A stretch of DNA of 64,000 nucleotides from Margaritifera margaritifera (Eukaryota; Mollusca; Bivalvia; Unionida; Margaritiferidae), in the NCBI GenBank assembly GCA_029931535.1, contig JAQPZY010001418.1, positions 1,771,001 to 1,835,000 on the forward strand. Reading direction: 5' to 3'. Position numbers and translations under genes: made by a program. The first letter of the stretch is position 1. Each line of letters opens with the position of its first letter. Positions 1-12,812 of the stretch are shown here, piece by piece. The notes beneath the pieces are model-generated. The model saw only the letters and a program-made list of their open reading frames with translations, did not search any database and was not told the DNA's origin.

Positions 1-497
1 CGGATTTAATACAATGATGTATAGCTTTTAAATCTTTGAAAGGATTAATCATTAAAACATATGTGCTTAGAATGATTATTCTCATATTCAAATACTCTTT
101 TAGACAACGTATTCTCAGGCATATGACATAATTTGCAAAGGTAATTGAGCTTTCTTTTATAAATTTCAGCGACAATTCTGTTCAATCCAAACATGCTTTT
201 GCTCATTGTAGATCTGGTCTTTCGTGAGATGTTTTGAATATGCTCCACACATTGATGCTAAAATACATTTTTTTTTAAATGTGTAAATATTTGGATTATT
301 TATGATATTTTATTTTAAACTAGAAAACGAGATATAACAGGGCTTATTGTGTGCATTGATTTCGAAAAAATGTTTAAAAATATTTACTAGAAATACACTG
401 ATAAAACATTAAAATATTGTAACTGTGTTGAATCAATAATCTGATGGCTAAATGAATTTAGTAATGGTGCAAATGCATGCATTTTGCGGAATGGATC

Positions 498-500
<3 letters not shown>

Positions 501-550
<50 letters not shown>
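501..550. repeat. (TA)n microsatellite
   Basis: Uninterrupted alternating AT over about 50 bases. Confidence 0.98.
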
Positions 551-552
<2 letters not shown>

Positions 553-860
553 TCTGGTTTGCTTAATTGAAAAGAGGATATCGACACGGGGACCCTGTAT
601 CCTTTTATTTTTACATTTATTGACTCAATGAAGTTTTCTTGATAAAGCTAATAAGCCATGGTAAGTAATATACATAACACTGGATGGTGGCACAGAATAC
701 TAAAAACTAGGTGAAAAGCATACATGTCATTATAGATCCACATCTGCCTTGCTCAATAGGAAAAAGTGTAATATGAACTTAGTCAACGGAATGTTTTCTA
801 TTAATTGTACACACCATGAGTCATTATTAGTAACAGTTATCAGAAACATTAATATCTTCG

Positions 861-863
<3 letters not shown>

Positions 864-917
<54 letters not shown>

Positions 918-934
918 TATATATATATATATAT
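864..934. repeat. (TA)n microsatellite
   Basis: Alternating TA with a single GC interruption near 915. Open frames on both strands here are only repeat translations (IYIY). Confidence 0.98.
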
Positions 935-2750
935 GATTGTTTAAGACCCAATAGTAATCTTCATCGTATTAGCGCTTATATGGCCTAGGATTAATTCAAG
1001 AATACCTTAAGATATATACTCTGTATATGAAATTACCTTACTAATTCAATGAATGTGTAAAAATCTGTGAACATTCTTGGCCTAACCCAAGATGGAAGAT
1101 ATATGTATTTAATTCGAAGCAGATAATAAATTTTACAATCAATGATAACGCGATATTCATTTTCACGTTTTTTAGATAAGGACGCATTCTATATTCAATT
1201 CGACTTTGATGTGGTCCGTTCTATCTATCAGTTTTCATATATATACAAATTATGGACGATGTTGTCAAATTTGAAATAGCTTTAGTATATGTTTGTATTG
1301 AAACAAATTAGAAATATTTTTATATCAGAACTCCAAAGACAATTTTCAGTATAGCCTAGGTCTTGAGGATTTTTCATTTATCATTTAATTCCAATCTTGA
1401 ACACTCTGGTAAGCTATACGTTGTGTGACAAGTGATGCAAAACCTTGTATTGCCAAAAGATGTGTTGATCCAAACGTCTCTTAAATCAATTAGTAATTGT
1501 CGTCTCCAGACCATTCAACACTGAATTAAGACAACAAAATATACTTTCTATTTTTGACAGAAAGAAAAGAAGAAAAACTTTGTCCAATACTTCAAAATAC
1601 GGAAAAGCATATTTGTCCATAGGGACATTATAGCTAATTCACCATAATTAAAATCATTTTGGGTATTATTCCTTTTCCATAATGCATTTTTACAAACTAT
1701 AAGTGTTCTCTCTCCACAGTATTTGCTGAGATAAATCTTCATACTTAAGCTATGATTCAAACTTGTTGACTAAAATATCGAATAATTTACATACCACGCT
1801 GGGAAATATGTTAACAAACGTAAAAAATATTTATCAACAGGAAAAAAAAAATGTTTCAGAAGACTTTTCAGCATATCTAAATATGTTGGGGAAATTTGTA
1901 AGAAAATATAACATGATTAAGGAAATTACTGTAAACAATGTCGAATATAATCTTTGTCAAAATGCACATGATACACATATTAGTATATATGGTATCAAAT
2001 GATCCATATATATGAACATATAACGAAATGTTTATCTAACGTCAGGATTAAAAATCCATATTGAGACAACAAGAGCAATTTATAATAAGGCTTTAGCAAA
2101 GCAAAGACAGATGAAACGTTTGGTCGGAATTTAAGTTAGATTGGGATCAAGTAGTATTTAAAATTCATGCTTTGAAAAACATCCATCGATGATGGGAAAA
2201 GAGCGTATTTAAAATACGATAAACTGGTGAGCGATGGTTATACCAATGCATTTAATGAAGATAAAATAGATGCCATGATTGTTACTAGATATAGGAATAT
2301 GACCAAGGCTCATAAATCTTATTGGAGGATGAGAACTTGAAAGCTATTAATTTTAAATATTTGCTGTGGAATATAACTGCCATAGATGGGAATTCGAATT
2401 TAATCATTTTAGCACTTATCATATTTTGATTTAACTATGCTATTAGAAACGTGGGCAGACTTCAAAAATCAGTTTAGTTTCATTGGATGTAATGTTTTGA
2501 TAGTGTATATGTATGTGTGCGTGAATCAATTGTTAAAAATTTTAAAATTTCCAGGAAACATAGTTCTTCAAAATTATTGTTTGGAGGTTAAAGGTCATCA
2601 AAATCTAGTTTGTTAAGTTTGAACCTTAATTTTTGGATTTGACTACATGTGTCCTGGATATGTTCCGTTCATTAGGAAGAATATGATTTTTAAGTTACAG
2701 AAAATGAACTAGCATAATTGAAGTCGAGATACGCAGACTGTAAACTCATC

Positions 2751-3151
2751 GTTGCTCTTGACCTATAATCCCTATACAGGTACTAGGCCCGATAATATTA
2801 GAGTTGATTGTACTTGACCTATAATCACTATACAGGTAATAGGCCTGATAATAGTAGAGTTGATTGTACTTGACCTGTAATCGCTATACAGGTAATAGGC
2901 CTGATAATATTAGAGTTGATTGTACTTGACCTATAATCACTATACAGGTACTAGGCCTGATAATATTAGAGTTGATTGTACTTGACCTATAATCACTATA
3001 CAGGTACTAGGCCTGATAATATTAGAGTTGATTGTACTTGACCTATAATCACTATACAGGTAATAGGCCTGATAATATTAGAGTTGATGGTACTTGACCT
3101 ATAATCACTATACAGGTAATAGGCCTGATAATATTAGAGTTGATTGTACTT
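2751..3151. repeat. 56-bp minisatellite, about 7 copies
   Basis: Head-to-tail units of 56 bp containing CTTGACCTATAATCACTATA and GGCCTGATAATATTAGAG. Units differ by only a few substitutions. The array lies directly upstream of the LINE endonuclease relic at 3180. Confidence 0.95.
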
Positions 3152-3179
3152 TAGCTCGTATTCGTGAATGTGGGTATGC

Positions 3180-4265
3180 ACAGGACATAAAGCTAGATTA
3201 TTGTGCAAATAAAGATGAAAAGTAGACAAATAATTATGACGAACAGCTTCTAAATATGTGTAAAATGGCTGGGATAAGAAGTGTTAAGTGTTAATGGCAG
3301 ATATGGGGGAGACAAAGACATATGTTGGTATGCATTTATCTAAGAGAATTCAACTTCTACAACCGATTGTGTTTTGGCTGATTTGTCATGATTTTAATGT
3401 ATATCATCCCTTGAAAAAGAAGATAGCATAGACTAACATTATATTTTCTCTTGAAATACGTTAGAAGAGATGAACAAACATTAATATCTGGTAGTTTTGA
3501 ACTAATGTTAGCAGATAGATACGTATGGAAGAAATAAAATTACAACTGTTTGTTAAATAATGTGGTGGTTTATTAGCTCTAAAACTAGAAATCGTTAACA
3601 GCAACATTCGAAGTGAATCTTTAGATGAGGTGTTTCAAAGAGTTTGGGAGAAAAACGAGCAGGTTTTAGATCCGGAGGTTCAAACACTGATAACATTTTA
3701 TACATTAATTTGTAAGTATTTAAGAAAATCCCATGGCAGTTTCTATGCTATATAATATATTTTTGAAAGGCATTTAATAAGGCGGAAAGAAACTTTCTGT
3801 ATCATAAATTTATAAACGAGCACATTAGTAGTAAAATGCAATAAAATGATTAATGTACTTTACAATGATGTGAAAGCGCGTGTCAAGTCAAAAAGAATTG
3901 TCTGCGAAATGTATCTGTCCAGCTGGAATACGTAAAGGATGAGGTTTGTCAGAGTTACATTTTGCATTGTTTTTAAACGACCATCAACATGTTATAGCAG
4001 ATGAAGCTAGAGGAGTATCACTAGATACAATGGAGTTATTGTATTATTGTAGGCATATAATTTAATACCATTTTGCAGACGCGGCGTATCAACTTCAAAA
4101 TTATTGTATTCATTGGAAGCTATCGCTTGGAAACAAGTAACAAGTAAACAGAGTCTTTATATTTCCTATGGGATGTTATCATCGTAGCTATGGGAAATCG
4201 TATTACGATTCTATGAAAGTCCTAGTTTAATCATATTACAAGCATTTAAATGGTGTATTTTCTTC
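3180..4265 (+). pseudogene. Degenerate LINE (APE-type non-LTR retrotransposon) relic
   Basis: Piecewise translation across several frames gives parts of a LINE ORF2 in the right order. Around 3190-3420 there is an endonuclease-like stretch (an N-x-D-E then LLNMCKMAGIR pattern). Around 3590-3720 there is linker-like coding sequence. Around 3910-4000 a reverse-transcriptase stretch reads like the G-x-R-x-G...LS-x-L-x-F-x-L-F-L-N-D block. At 4075-4260 the later thumb-side block appears (Y-C-x-x-W-K-L...) followed by a Y-K-x-L-N-G-V-F-S block. Stops and frameshifts break every piece, so this is an old copy. The family assignment comes from the order and spacing of motifs recalled from LINE ORF2 proteins; the clade is not determined. 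Confidence 0.7.
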
Positions 4266-4950
4266 CTAAATCTCTTGGTATATGTGCAAAAAAAAAAAAA
4301 ACAGAAAAAAAACAACAACAAAAAAAAAAACCACGCCGCTCAAACTTAAGACTTAAGAACTGCGCACTGCGCATTCTAGTAACTGACCTAGAGTTGGAAA
4401 AATACAAACCAAAACTTTTCTGCATAATTGTTATATTACAATTATAGTTATTTCAAACTACGGATCGGAAGTTTGTAGTTTTCATGAGGCACCATGTACA
4501 GAAAAGGTCCATGTGTCATCTGTGAATACATATTGAGACTATCAAAATCTAGTCCCAGTGTCATTGTTTATATTGAACTGGGCAGAATTAATATGAGAAA
4601 TGTTCGCTATATTTAATATTGAAATATTGAGCAATAAGTTTATACTTTTGATAGAATAAAAAATTATTTAATAAAAATAATTTTGCCTCCTATCGCGATT
4701 TTTTTCCTAGCAAATCTCTCTTAATGTAAACAAATTTTCGGAGCTCCTTCATAGGTCTAATTTCCCTGGAATCCAAACCCATCGACATTGCGGTATGGGT
4801 CTTTGATCTAAAAACACATGAGCAATCCATTCAAGTTTAGGTTGAAAATTTGTAACGTAAAAGCATATAATCACTTTTGTAAGTTTTTTTCCGCTATTCT
4901 TGTGCCAAGGAAAGTCGAATGAAAAGAAGATAAAACCTTTATGGTTTAGG
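4266..4950. other. AT-rich non-coding stretch
   Basis: Contains an A-rich stretch at about 4288-4331, possibly the tail region of the upstream LINE relic. No gene is seen. Confidence 0.5.
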
Positions 4951-4954
4951 ATTT

Positions 4955-5175
4955 TTAGGGGTTAAGTAATATTTCATTTGCTGGTCTGTGCGTTCGGTTT
5001 AGAACACTTCATCGATATTTATGATAGTTTTTGCATAGTCCAGTGTTGGATCTTGGCCTAGCTCTTGGTAGAATCTAGCGTCGCTTAAATGTCTATTTGA
5101 TTAATGTATGTAGTCTTCCGTATTTATAACGACTACGCCTAAGCCCTTATCTGCAGGCTCCATTATTAGTTTTTT
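4955..5175 (-). pseudogene. Penelope-like element reverse transcriptase relic
   Basis: On the minus strand, 5170 down to 5085 reads EPADKGLGVVVINTEDYI. After one frameshift, 5080-4995 reads FYQELGQDPTLDYAK. This order (PADKG, a hydrophobic run, a D-Y pair, then FY-x-x-L and D-P-T) is the block I associate with the region just before the RT core of Penelope-like elements. Only this fragment is recognisable. Family call by motif memory; DIRS or other RTs are less likely. Confidence 0.6.
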
Positions 5176-5712
5176 TCCTTCCATCTTTCTACATTATTTT
5201 ATGAGAATTTTAGATCCGTAGTAATTTATTTTCTATAGATGTTGCCATACTATTGTATAAAATAAGATTGGTACTTTTAGAAATTGTTTGAAAATAAAGT
5301 TATTTCATTCACTTTTATTGTTATTTACGAACATTTACTGAAGTTTTAATGTTTGTTCTTCATCCTTATTTCCTATAAAGCTGTCTTGTCCCATTAGGTC
5401 TAGTTAGGTCTAATTAGGATGTTTTCCCTAATTAGGATCTCTTGTCTAATTAGGATGTCTTGTCTAATTAGGATGTTTTGAGAAGTTTTGCGGAGAATAT
5501 CCAGCTTATCAGCCACCCTTTGTGCTTCATTTACTTATAGCTCAAAGTGCAACATTTAATGAAGAAACTTAATTGTTGCAAATAACGGTAGTTACATTGA
5601 TATACAACTGATATACAACATCAAAAACGTATAATTATTATTTATCCATTCGTCATGCAAATTTCAATTAAGGCATACCATCTTTAGTATCACCAAATAA
5701 TGCATTAGTCCG
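5176..5712. other. Non-coding, short TCTAATTAGGATG repeats
   Basis: Around 5395-5475 there are several imperfect copies of a 16-20 bp unit containing TCTAATTAGGATG. No gene is seen. Confidence 0.6.
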
Positions 5713-5713
5713 A

Positions 5714-5898
5714 ACATACATACATACATACATACATACATACATACATACATACATACATAGATGCATGCATGCATACATACATACATACATACATACA
5801 TACATACATACATACATACACACACATACATACATACATACATACATACATACATACATACATACATACATACATACATACATACATACATACATACA

Positions 5899-5930
<32 letters not shown>

Positions 5931-6215
5931 CACAAACATACATGCATACACACATACATACATACATACATACATACATACATACATACATGCATGCATA
6001 CATACATACATACATACATACATACATACATACATGCATGCATGCATGCATGCATACATACATACATACATACATACATACATACATACATACATACATA
6101 CATACATACATACATTCATATACACAAACATACATACATACACACATACATGCATACACACATACACACATACAAACATACATACATACATGCATACATT
6201 TATACTTATATTCAT
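5714..6215. repeat. (CATA)n tetranucleotide array
   Basis: About 500 bp of CATA repeats with CATG, CACA and CAAA variants. A tetranucleotide repeat is open in all frames where no stop is made, so the 136-206 codon frames on both strands (HTYI or MYVC repeats) are artefacts. Confidence 0.98.
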
Positions 6216-7655
6216 ACATATAATTGACCAACCAGTAACATATCAGTATTTTATATCTGATGTGATAAATGAAGGCATAGGATTGCAAATATGGATAAAT
6301 GCTAGTGAGATATTAAAGAAAAGTGTGTACACAAAATGGCATTGATATCAAACAATAACTTATACACATTTATAGCAGAAACTTGTTACTGTATTCTTGA
6401 AAGACAAAAAACGAGAAGAAAGAAATATGAAGATGTTGGCATTGATGGAGGAGGTTGTGGTTTGGGTAAGACTTTTAACTTCAGCTCATGTGGTATATAC
6501 GCAGTAACTAAGTACTACCAGAGATATAACTGCTCAAAGTGAAGATATACGTAGTGATTGAACACTTCTCTTATTTCTAATTATATAATTTCGGACCGCC
6601 TTAGCAATCTTCTCATTTTAAAATGTCTCGTCTATACACTTAGATCGTGGGCTGGACACACAGGCCTTGGTTGTCTTTTCATGAGTTAGCTCCTGTCATC
6701 ACAATGAAATGAAGCTATATCAAAGTTATGTTTGAATAAACAACCTTCACTTGCTTTCGATGAGCAAATCTAATTTGATAAATGCAGTATATTTCTTGAA
6801 ATTATTAACTTTATATATTTTGATTTGCCTGCTAAAGGTAGGTTATATATGGATATCAGATTTTCGACTCCATGTTTCTTGTGGTGGTAGCTAACGTGTT
6901 GTATGTAGCTTTATTCATCTGAATTGTTGAATTTAAAGTTATGTACTTGATAGCTGCATTTATCTTGACCAATACTGCTCACCTTAGTAAATGTAGGTAA
7001 CAGTAACCTACTTTATACTCTTTATTAATTGCGTAAATAGTTTAATTGGACTTTATTTCTCTGACATTGTTCTTATCAGCCTTAGAAATTGATTGAAGCA
7101 TATACATAAATTTATACCATTAAACATCACTTTACAAGATTATTTGTAGCAGTCTCAAGTTGTATATTCGCCAGATGTGAAATCTCGTTAATGCACGCAG
7201 GTATTACAGCAGCCTTTATTTTCTTCCCATAAACACAATTCTGTAGATGGCAAATCTTGCTGATCATATGTATGGCCTTGACTGCACAGTTTTTTTTTTT
7301 TATTCTTACAGGTACAGATTGATAATTTGCCTTTGTAATAGATACACACTAAACGTTATTCTTCTACCTCCGTCCATAATCCAATGGCGAGAAAAGATCA
7401 TTAATTGCAACATGAGAATTAATGCAAATCTTCTTCCCTAATCTTACCATTTGGTTCGTAGAGAGTTATAATGAATTTTGTGACGACTGCAATGACCGTG
7501 TCATCATCCTTTCGACCAAATTGGGAATTATTATTGAAATGTTTACACGTGTCTCTTAGATGCCTAAGTAAGACTATCTTCCTAATATCAAACATTATAG
7601 AAGATGAATCAAAATAAGGCAAAGTATATGCAGTGGGTAATACTGACATGCCGCA
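6216..7655. other. Non-coding stretch
   Basis: AT-rich. The open frame 6336-6542 (68 codons) and a minus frame at 7419-7697 show no recognisable domain. Nothing is supported. Confidence 0.5.
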
Positions 7656-7659
7656 AGTG

Positions 7660-7870
7660 GTACTGACTGGTTTGAGATACGAACAGATGTGTAGCACCGC
7701 AAATCTCTCGCACTAGTCACTGTTCCAATTTGTACTGACTGATATATGATATGAACGGATGTGCAGCGCCGCAGATCTCTCACTCTGGTCATTGTTTCTA
7801 TTCGTACTGACTGGTATATGATATACACAGACGTGCAGCATCGCAGAGCTCTAACTTGTGTCCGTAATTC
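7660..7870. repeat. ~72-bp tandem repeat, 3 copies
   Basis: GTACTGACTG recurs at about 7661, 7732 and 7804, each followed by a diverged GATATATGATA...GATGTGCAGC...CGCAGA block. Confidence 0.85.
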
Positions 7871-7904
7871 TTTTGTGCGACAAATCCTTGGAAAGGAATA
7901 TACT

Positions 7905-10035
7905 GCTAAAATGTCTGTATCACTGGATTTGATTATTTACTGCAAACACTAAAACGTCTGTGTCACTGGATTTGATTATTTCTTGCAAAGACTAAAATGT
8001 CTCTATCACGGGATTTGATTATTTATTGCAAACACTAAAATTTCTGTATCACTGGATTTGATTATTTATTGCAAGCACTAAAATGTCTCTATCACGGGAT
8101 TTGATTATTTACTGCAAACACTAAAACGTCTGTATCACTGGATTTGATTATTTATTGCAAAGACTAAAATGTCTCTATCACAGGATTTGATTATTTATTG
8201 CAAACACTAAAATTTCTCTATCACTGGATTTGATTATTTATTGCAAGCACTAAAATGTCTGTATCACGGGATTTGATTATTTATTGCAAACACTAAAACG
8301 TCTGTATCACAGAATTTGATTATTTAATGCAAACACAAAAATGTCTGTATCACGGGATTTGATTATTTACCGCAAACACACAAATGTCTCTATCACGGTT
8401 TTGATTATTTACCGCAAACACAAAAACGTCTGTATCAAGGGATTTGATTATTTACTGCAAACACTAAAACGTCAGAATCACGGGATTTGATTATTTATTG
8501 CAAACACTAAAACGTCTGTATCAGGGTATTTGATTATTTATCTGCAAACACTAAAATGTCTCTATCACTGGATTTGATTATTTACTGCAAACACTAAAAT
8601 GTCTCTATCACTGGATTTGATTATTTATTGCAAACACCAAAACGTCTGTATCACAGAATTTGATTATTTAATGCAAACACAAAAATGTCTGTATCACGGG
8701 ATTTGATTATTTACCGCAAACACAAAAATGTCTGTATCTCTGGATTTGATTATTTACCGCAAGCACAAAAATGTCTGTATCATGGAATTTGATTATTTAC
8801 TGTAATCACTAAAATGTCTGTATCATGGGATTTGATTATTTACTGCAAGCACTAAAATGTCTGTATCACGGGATTTGATTATTTACTGCAAACACTAAAA
8901 TGTCTCTATCACGGGATTTGATTATTTACCGCAAACACTAAAACGTCTGTATCACGGGATTTGATTATTTACTGCAAGCGCTAAAATGTCTGTATCACGG
9001 GATTTGAGTATTTAGTGCAAACACAAAAATGTCTGTATCACGGGATTTGTTTATTTACTGCAAACACAAAAATGTCTGTATCACGGGATTTGATTATTTA
9101 CCGCAAACACTAAAATATATGTATCACGGGATTTGAGTATTTACTGCAAGCACTAAAATGTCTGTATCACGGGATTTGTTTATTTACCGCAAACACCAAA
9201 ACGTCTGTATCTCTGGATTTGATTATTTACCGCAAGCACAAAAATGTCTGTATCATGGAATTTGATTATTTACTGCAAGCACTAAAATGTCTGTATCATG
9301 GGATTTGATTATTTACTGCAAGCACTAAAATGTCTGTATCACGGATTTGATTATTTACTGCAAACACTAAAATGTCTCTATCACGGGATTTGATTATTTA
9401 CCGCAAACACTAAAACGTCTGTATCACGGGATTTGATTATTTACTGCAAGCGCTAAAATGTCTGTATCACGGGATTTGAGTATTTAGTGCAAACACAAAA
9501 ATGTCTGTATCACGGGATTTGTTTATTTACTGCAAACACAAAAATGTCTGTATCACGGGATTTGATTATTTACCGCAAACACTAAAATATATGTATCACG
9601 GGATTTGTGTATTTACTGCAAGCACTAAAATGTCTGTATCACGGGATTTGTTTATTTACCGCAAACACCAAAACGTCTGTATCACGGGATTTTATTATAC
9701 TGCAAGCACTAAAATGTCTGTATCACGGGATTTGAGTATTTACTGCAAACACAAAAATGTCTGTATCACGGAATTTGTTTATTTACTGCAAACACTAAAA
9801 CGTCTCTATCACGGGATTTGATTATTTACTCTCAACACTAAAACATCTGCATCACTAGAGTTGATTATTTACTGCAAACACTAAAACGTTTCTATCACGG
9901 GATTTGCTTATTTACTGCAAACGCTATAATGTCTGTGATTTGACTATTTACTGCAACACTAAACCGTCTGTATCACAGGATTTGATTATTTACTGCAAAC
10001 ACTAAAAAGTCTGATTATTTATTGCAATCATTAAA
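7905..10035. repeat. 43-bp satellite, about 49 copies
   Basis: Units contain TGTCTGTATCACGGGATTTG followed by ATTATTTACTGCAAACACTA. There is visible higher-order structure: the variant run beginning with TGTATCTCTGGATTTG at about 8730 recurs at about 9206, some 11 units away, followed by the same series of variants. Frames such as 9501-9821 are translations of this satellite. Confidence 0.97.
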
Positions 10036-10213
10036 ACGATTCCACCCCTGCATGAAGTAACTTCCAAGTATTCACTTCATAGTTATTGCACATAATGTCG
10101 TAAATATCCTCCAATATTTTTGTATGAAGTATCTTGACAGCTTCAGACTTTGCAAAATAGTCAGTAATTTGTATTTGTTTTCGTTCAAGGAATGAAGGTT
10201 GTTGTTCAGACAC
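10031..10213 (-). CDS. Short unknown ORF with PCNA-box-like motif
   Basis: A 60-codon open frame whose translation contains QIQITDYF near residues 13-20, which fits the PCNA-interacting (PIP) box pattern Q-x-x-hydrophobic-x-x-aromatic-aromatic. PIP boxes are known in some transposases, for example pogo, so this may be the edge of a decayed mobile element spanning 10.0-11.8 kb. The motif is short and could be chance. No other domain was recognised. Confidence 0.25.
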   Translation of the reverse strand: MSEQQPSFLERKQIQITDYFAKSEAVKILHTKILEDIYDIMCNNYEVNTWKLLHAGVESF

Positions 10214-11415
10214 ACTTTTTTAAGTATGAAGTTGCAAAGTGACTTATACAAACTTTAGTATGCGTGGAAATTCAAAAACTTATTTTAGTATGGAACCGGA
10301 AGAACATATATTCCTTGCATCCAAAGCATGTAATGTTTGAGCGGCGGTCTCATATCAGTAACAAAAACATTGACAACAGCGTTTGCAAAGTCAACCGCTT
10401 CATCAGATTCCTCATGTAGCCAACAGCAAGAGCATCAAAAGATGTGTACCTTCTTCCGTTTCTTGATTGTGCTGCAGCCATTGTATCTCTTATAGCAACA
10501 GAATTGCTTCTTCAAAGGCTGGGAGCTAGTTTTTTTATGTCCGCTAACTCCTCCAGCTTGTGAAATAAATAATTCTGATTGTATTCTTCTTTGCCTTGTC
10601 CTGATTAAAAAGAGAAGCTGGCATATATTCCATGAGATGATATCTCACAATCTCAACAGCTATAACGCCTGTGCTTTTTGGCAATAATTATGACACTATG
10701 TAAAAAAAAAAAAAAGCAAAAGAAACAAACATCAGAACAGATGTTTTTAAGTACATCTGAATTGTCTAATCCAATTCTGATATTTAGTTTTCCTGTCATG
10801 TATGTGAATCTCTTTATATTTAACAGACATGAAGCTCATCACAAACTGTTCTATCTTCCACTTACCAGTGTATGTAGCCGAAAACAAGGTGTGGCAAATT
10901 CAACATCTGCCCATGTTGAATAATATCCATGGATGCAAGTCAGCATCAAAATTGCGTATCATCCTCTCCTTTATATGCAAAATGAAAGCTGTCCAATGAC
11001 CTTCGCTATGTTTCTTTGATGCCGGATAGTTTGTTCAAGTGATAATATCATCTCCTTCCATAAACGAACAAGCGCTGATTTTTATAGGAAGATGTGTATT
11101 CTCCCATCGCATGTCTTGTTGAAGACTAACTTACAAAGAGCTTTTTTTTTCTTTTGCGTGAAATCCACGACGACACTACATTATTTGACATTATTGACAA
11201 TAGTACCTAATCTTTTTTGTTACTATATCAGACCAGACAGTCTATAACCTTCATCGTTTCTGGCTGATCACAAAATGGAATGCATCAAATGAGCTTTTGC
11301 ACTCCTGTGGTAAGTCAACATATCAGGCCAGTGCACAGGTGTCCAACCAGAAGAGTGTTAGTGGTTTGTGAAAAGGATATGGCAACATATTACCCAGGTT
11401 GCTCAGATGCAGACC
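10214..11415. other. Unrecognised, possibly decayed coding sequence
   Basis: Composition is less AT-extreme than the flanks, and minus-strand fragments of protein-like sequence continue past the stops of the 11416-11766 frame. No family was identified, so this is left as a possible relic of the same minus-strand gene or element. Confidence 0.3.
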
Positions 11416-11766
11416 CTAGATGCAGTTGCCTTCCACTGTGGTCTTTGCGCGGTATCTTGTAAAGACATGTCCCAGCATTATAATGTGGGTGATTTTGCAC
11501 GACACTGCCTTTGAAACTATAAAAAGTGGTGCAACGTACCGTAACAATGCATTATGAAGTTCTCTGATCACAGTCAGTGCGTCAGACTTTCCTTTCGCTA
11601 CGGCAGCTTGAGACTCCGCAAGATTTCGGAAAACCTTACGGCAAATATGTTTTATGTGTTTTCGATTGTTTCTTACCACTTCATGAATACTCCGAGAAAC
11701 AGCCTTAATAGAGTCATAACGCCAGCCCAAGCCGACGAACAGCTCTATTAAATTGTTTTCTAGCAA
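11416..11766 (-). CDS. Unknown 116-codon ORF, probable gene remnant
   Basis: Open frame of 116 codons with ordinary amino-acid composition: a charged N-terminal half rich in R, H and K, then a hydrophobic region. Protein-like sequence appears to carry on beyond its stop toward 11270, suggesting a longer interrupted reading frame. No domain was recognised. It sits between two tandem arrays and has no visible promoter. Confidence 0.35.
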   Translation of the reverse strand: MLENNLIELFVGLGWRYDSIKAVSRSIHEVVRNNRKHIKHICRKVFRNLAESQAAVAKGKSDALTVIRELHNALLRYVAPLFIVSKAVSCKITHIIMLGHVFTRYRAKTTVEGNCI

Positions 11767-11774
11767 GCATCAGG

Positions 11775-12030
11775 TCTAATGTACATCCTGCATAAACATC
11801 TGAAGTCACAAGAAGACCCTTTTACACCACTATCTCCTCAATGTTCATCATCCTGCATAAACATCTGAAGTCACAAGAAGACCCTTTATATCACTATCTC
11901 CTCAGTGTACATCCTGCATAAACATCTGAAGTCACAAGAAGACCCATTTACATCACTATATCCTCAATGTACATCCTGCATAGACATCAGAAGTCACAAG
12001 AAGACCCTTTTACACCACTATCTCCTCAAA
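11775..12030. repeat. 62-bp tandem repeat, 4 copies
   Basis: CATCCTGCATAAACATCTGA recurs at about 11784, 11848, 11910 and 11972 with closely similar spacers ending in CACTATCTCCTC. Confidence 0.95.
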
Positions 12031-12740
12031 GATTTCCAATTGCTACTAAGCAAATATTACGATTCAGAACTTATCCACACAAACACATTTCACTTGTTGA
12101 GCAGTGGCATATAATTGGAAATTCATAGCTACTTTGTTATTTACTTTCGAAGTCTGAAATAAATGTCATTGCGTTTCCATTACATGGAAAGCGGTGGTCT
12201 TTCGGAGAAATAAATTTTGTGGTTTGTTGTCTTCAAACTAACTTGTGAAAATCTGAAAAGTTGCTTGTCATATTGATCACAATATATTTGTAGAAATAGC
12301 AATAATTACAGGGATGTAATATATTAGAAAAATAAGTAAATAGCTTGTTTACAAATGCTCAAATTTAAATCTTTTATTGTAAATCAAAATCACTTCATAA
12401 ATAGTAAGAAGACATTTCACATCATATTTGTCGTCTTGAAATTTAAATGGTAACTAAAATGTTTATATAACTATAAGAATTATCTATTGATAAAATATGT
12501 TTTAGGTTTAAAAGAATTAATTGTGACTTTGTTATGCTTATTTTAGTTTGTGGGCGGGCTATGAATTTATAATGGAGTGGCTATGATTTTTTTTGGGAAT
12601 TTTTCAGTGTTTGTTCCAATACTATTGAAAGAAAAATAAGATATTTGTTTTGGACAAAGTACGGCATGATACATAATAAATTCAAAACAAACTAGATAAG
12701 AGCAGAAGCCGAAGCTTTATACTTTCGAACTTGGACCGTG

Positions 12741-12812
<72 letters not shown>

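Larger units (their letters stand above)
1..2750. other. AT-rich non-coding stretch
   Basis: No supportable gene is seen. Short open frames exist (for example 1763-2002 on the plus strand), but they are AT-composition frames without a recognisable domain or conserved start context. Two TA arrays are listed separately. Confidence 0.6.

Noticed and set aside
5664..6345. Long open frames of 136-206 codons on both strands
   Set aside because: They are translations of the CATA tetranucleotide array.
7905..10035. CRISPR-like array of regular repeats
   Set aside because: The whole 43-bp unit repeats with no unique spacers, in a eukaryotic setting. It is a satellite. The same holds for the 50-, 38- and 83-bp arrays.
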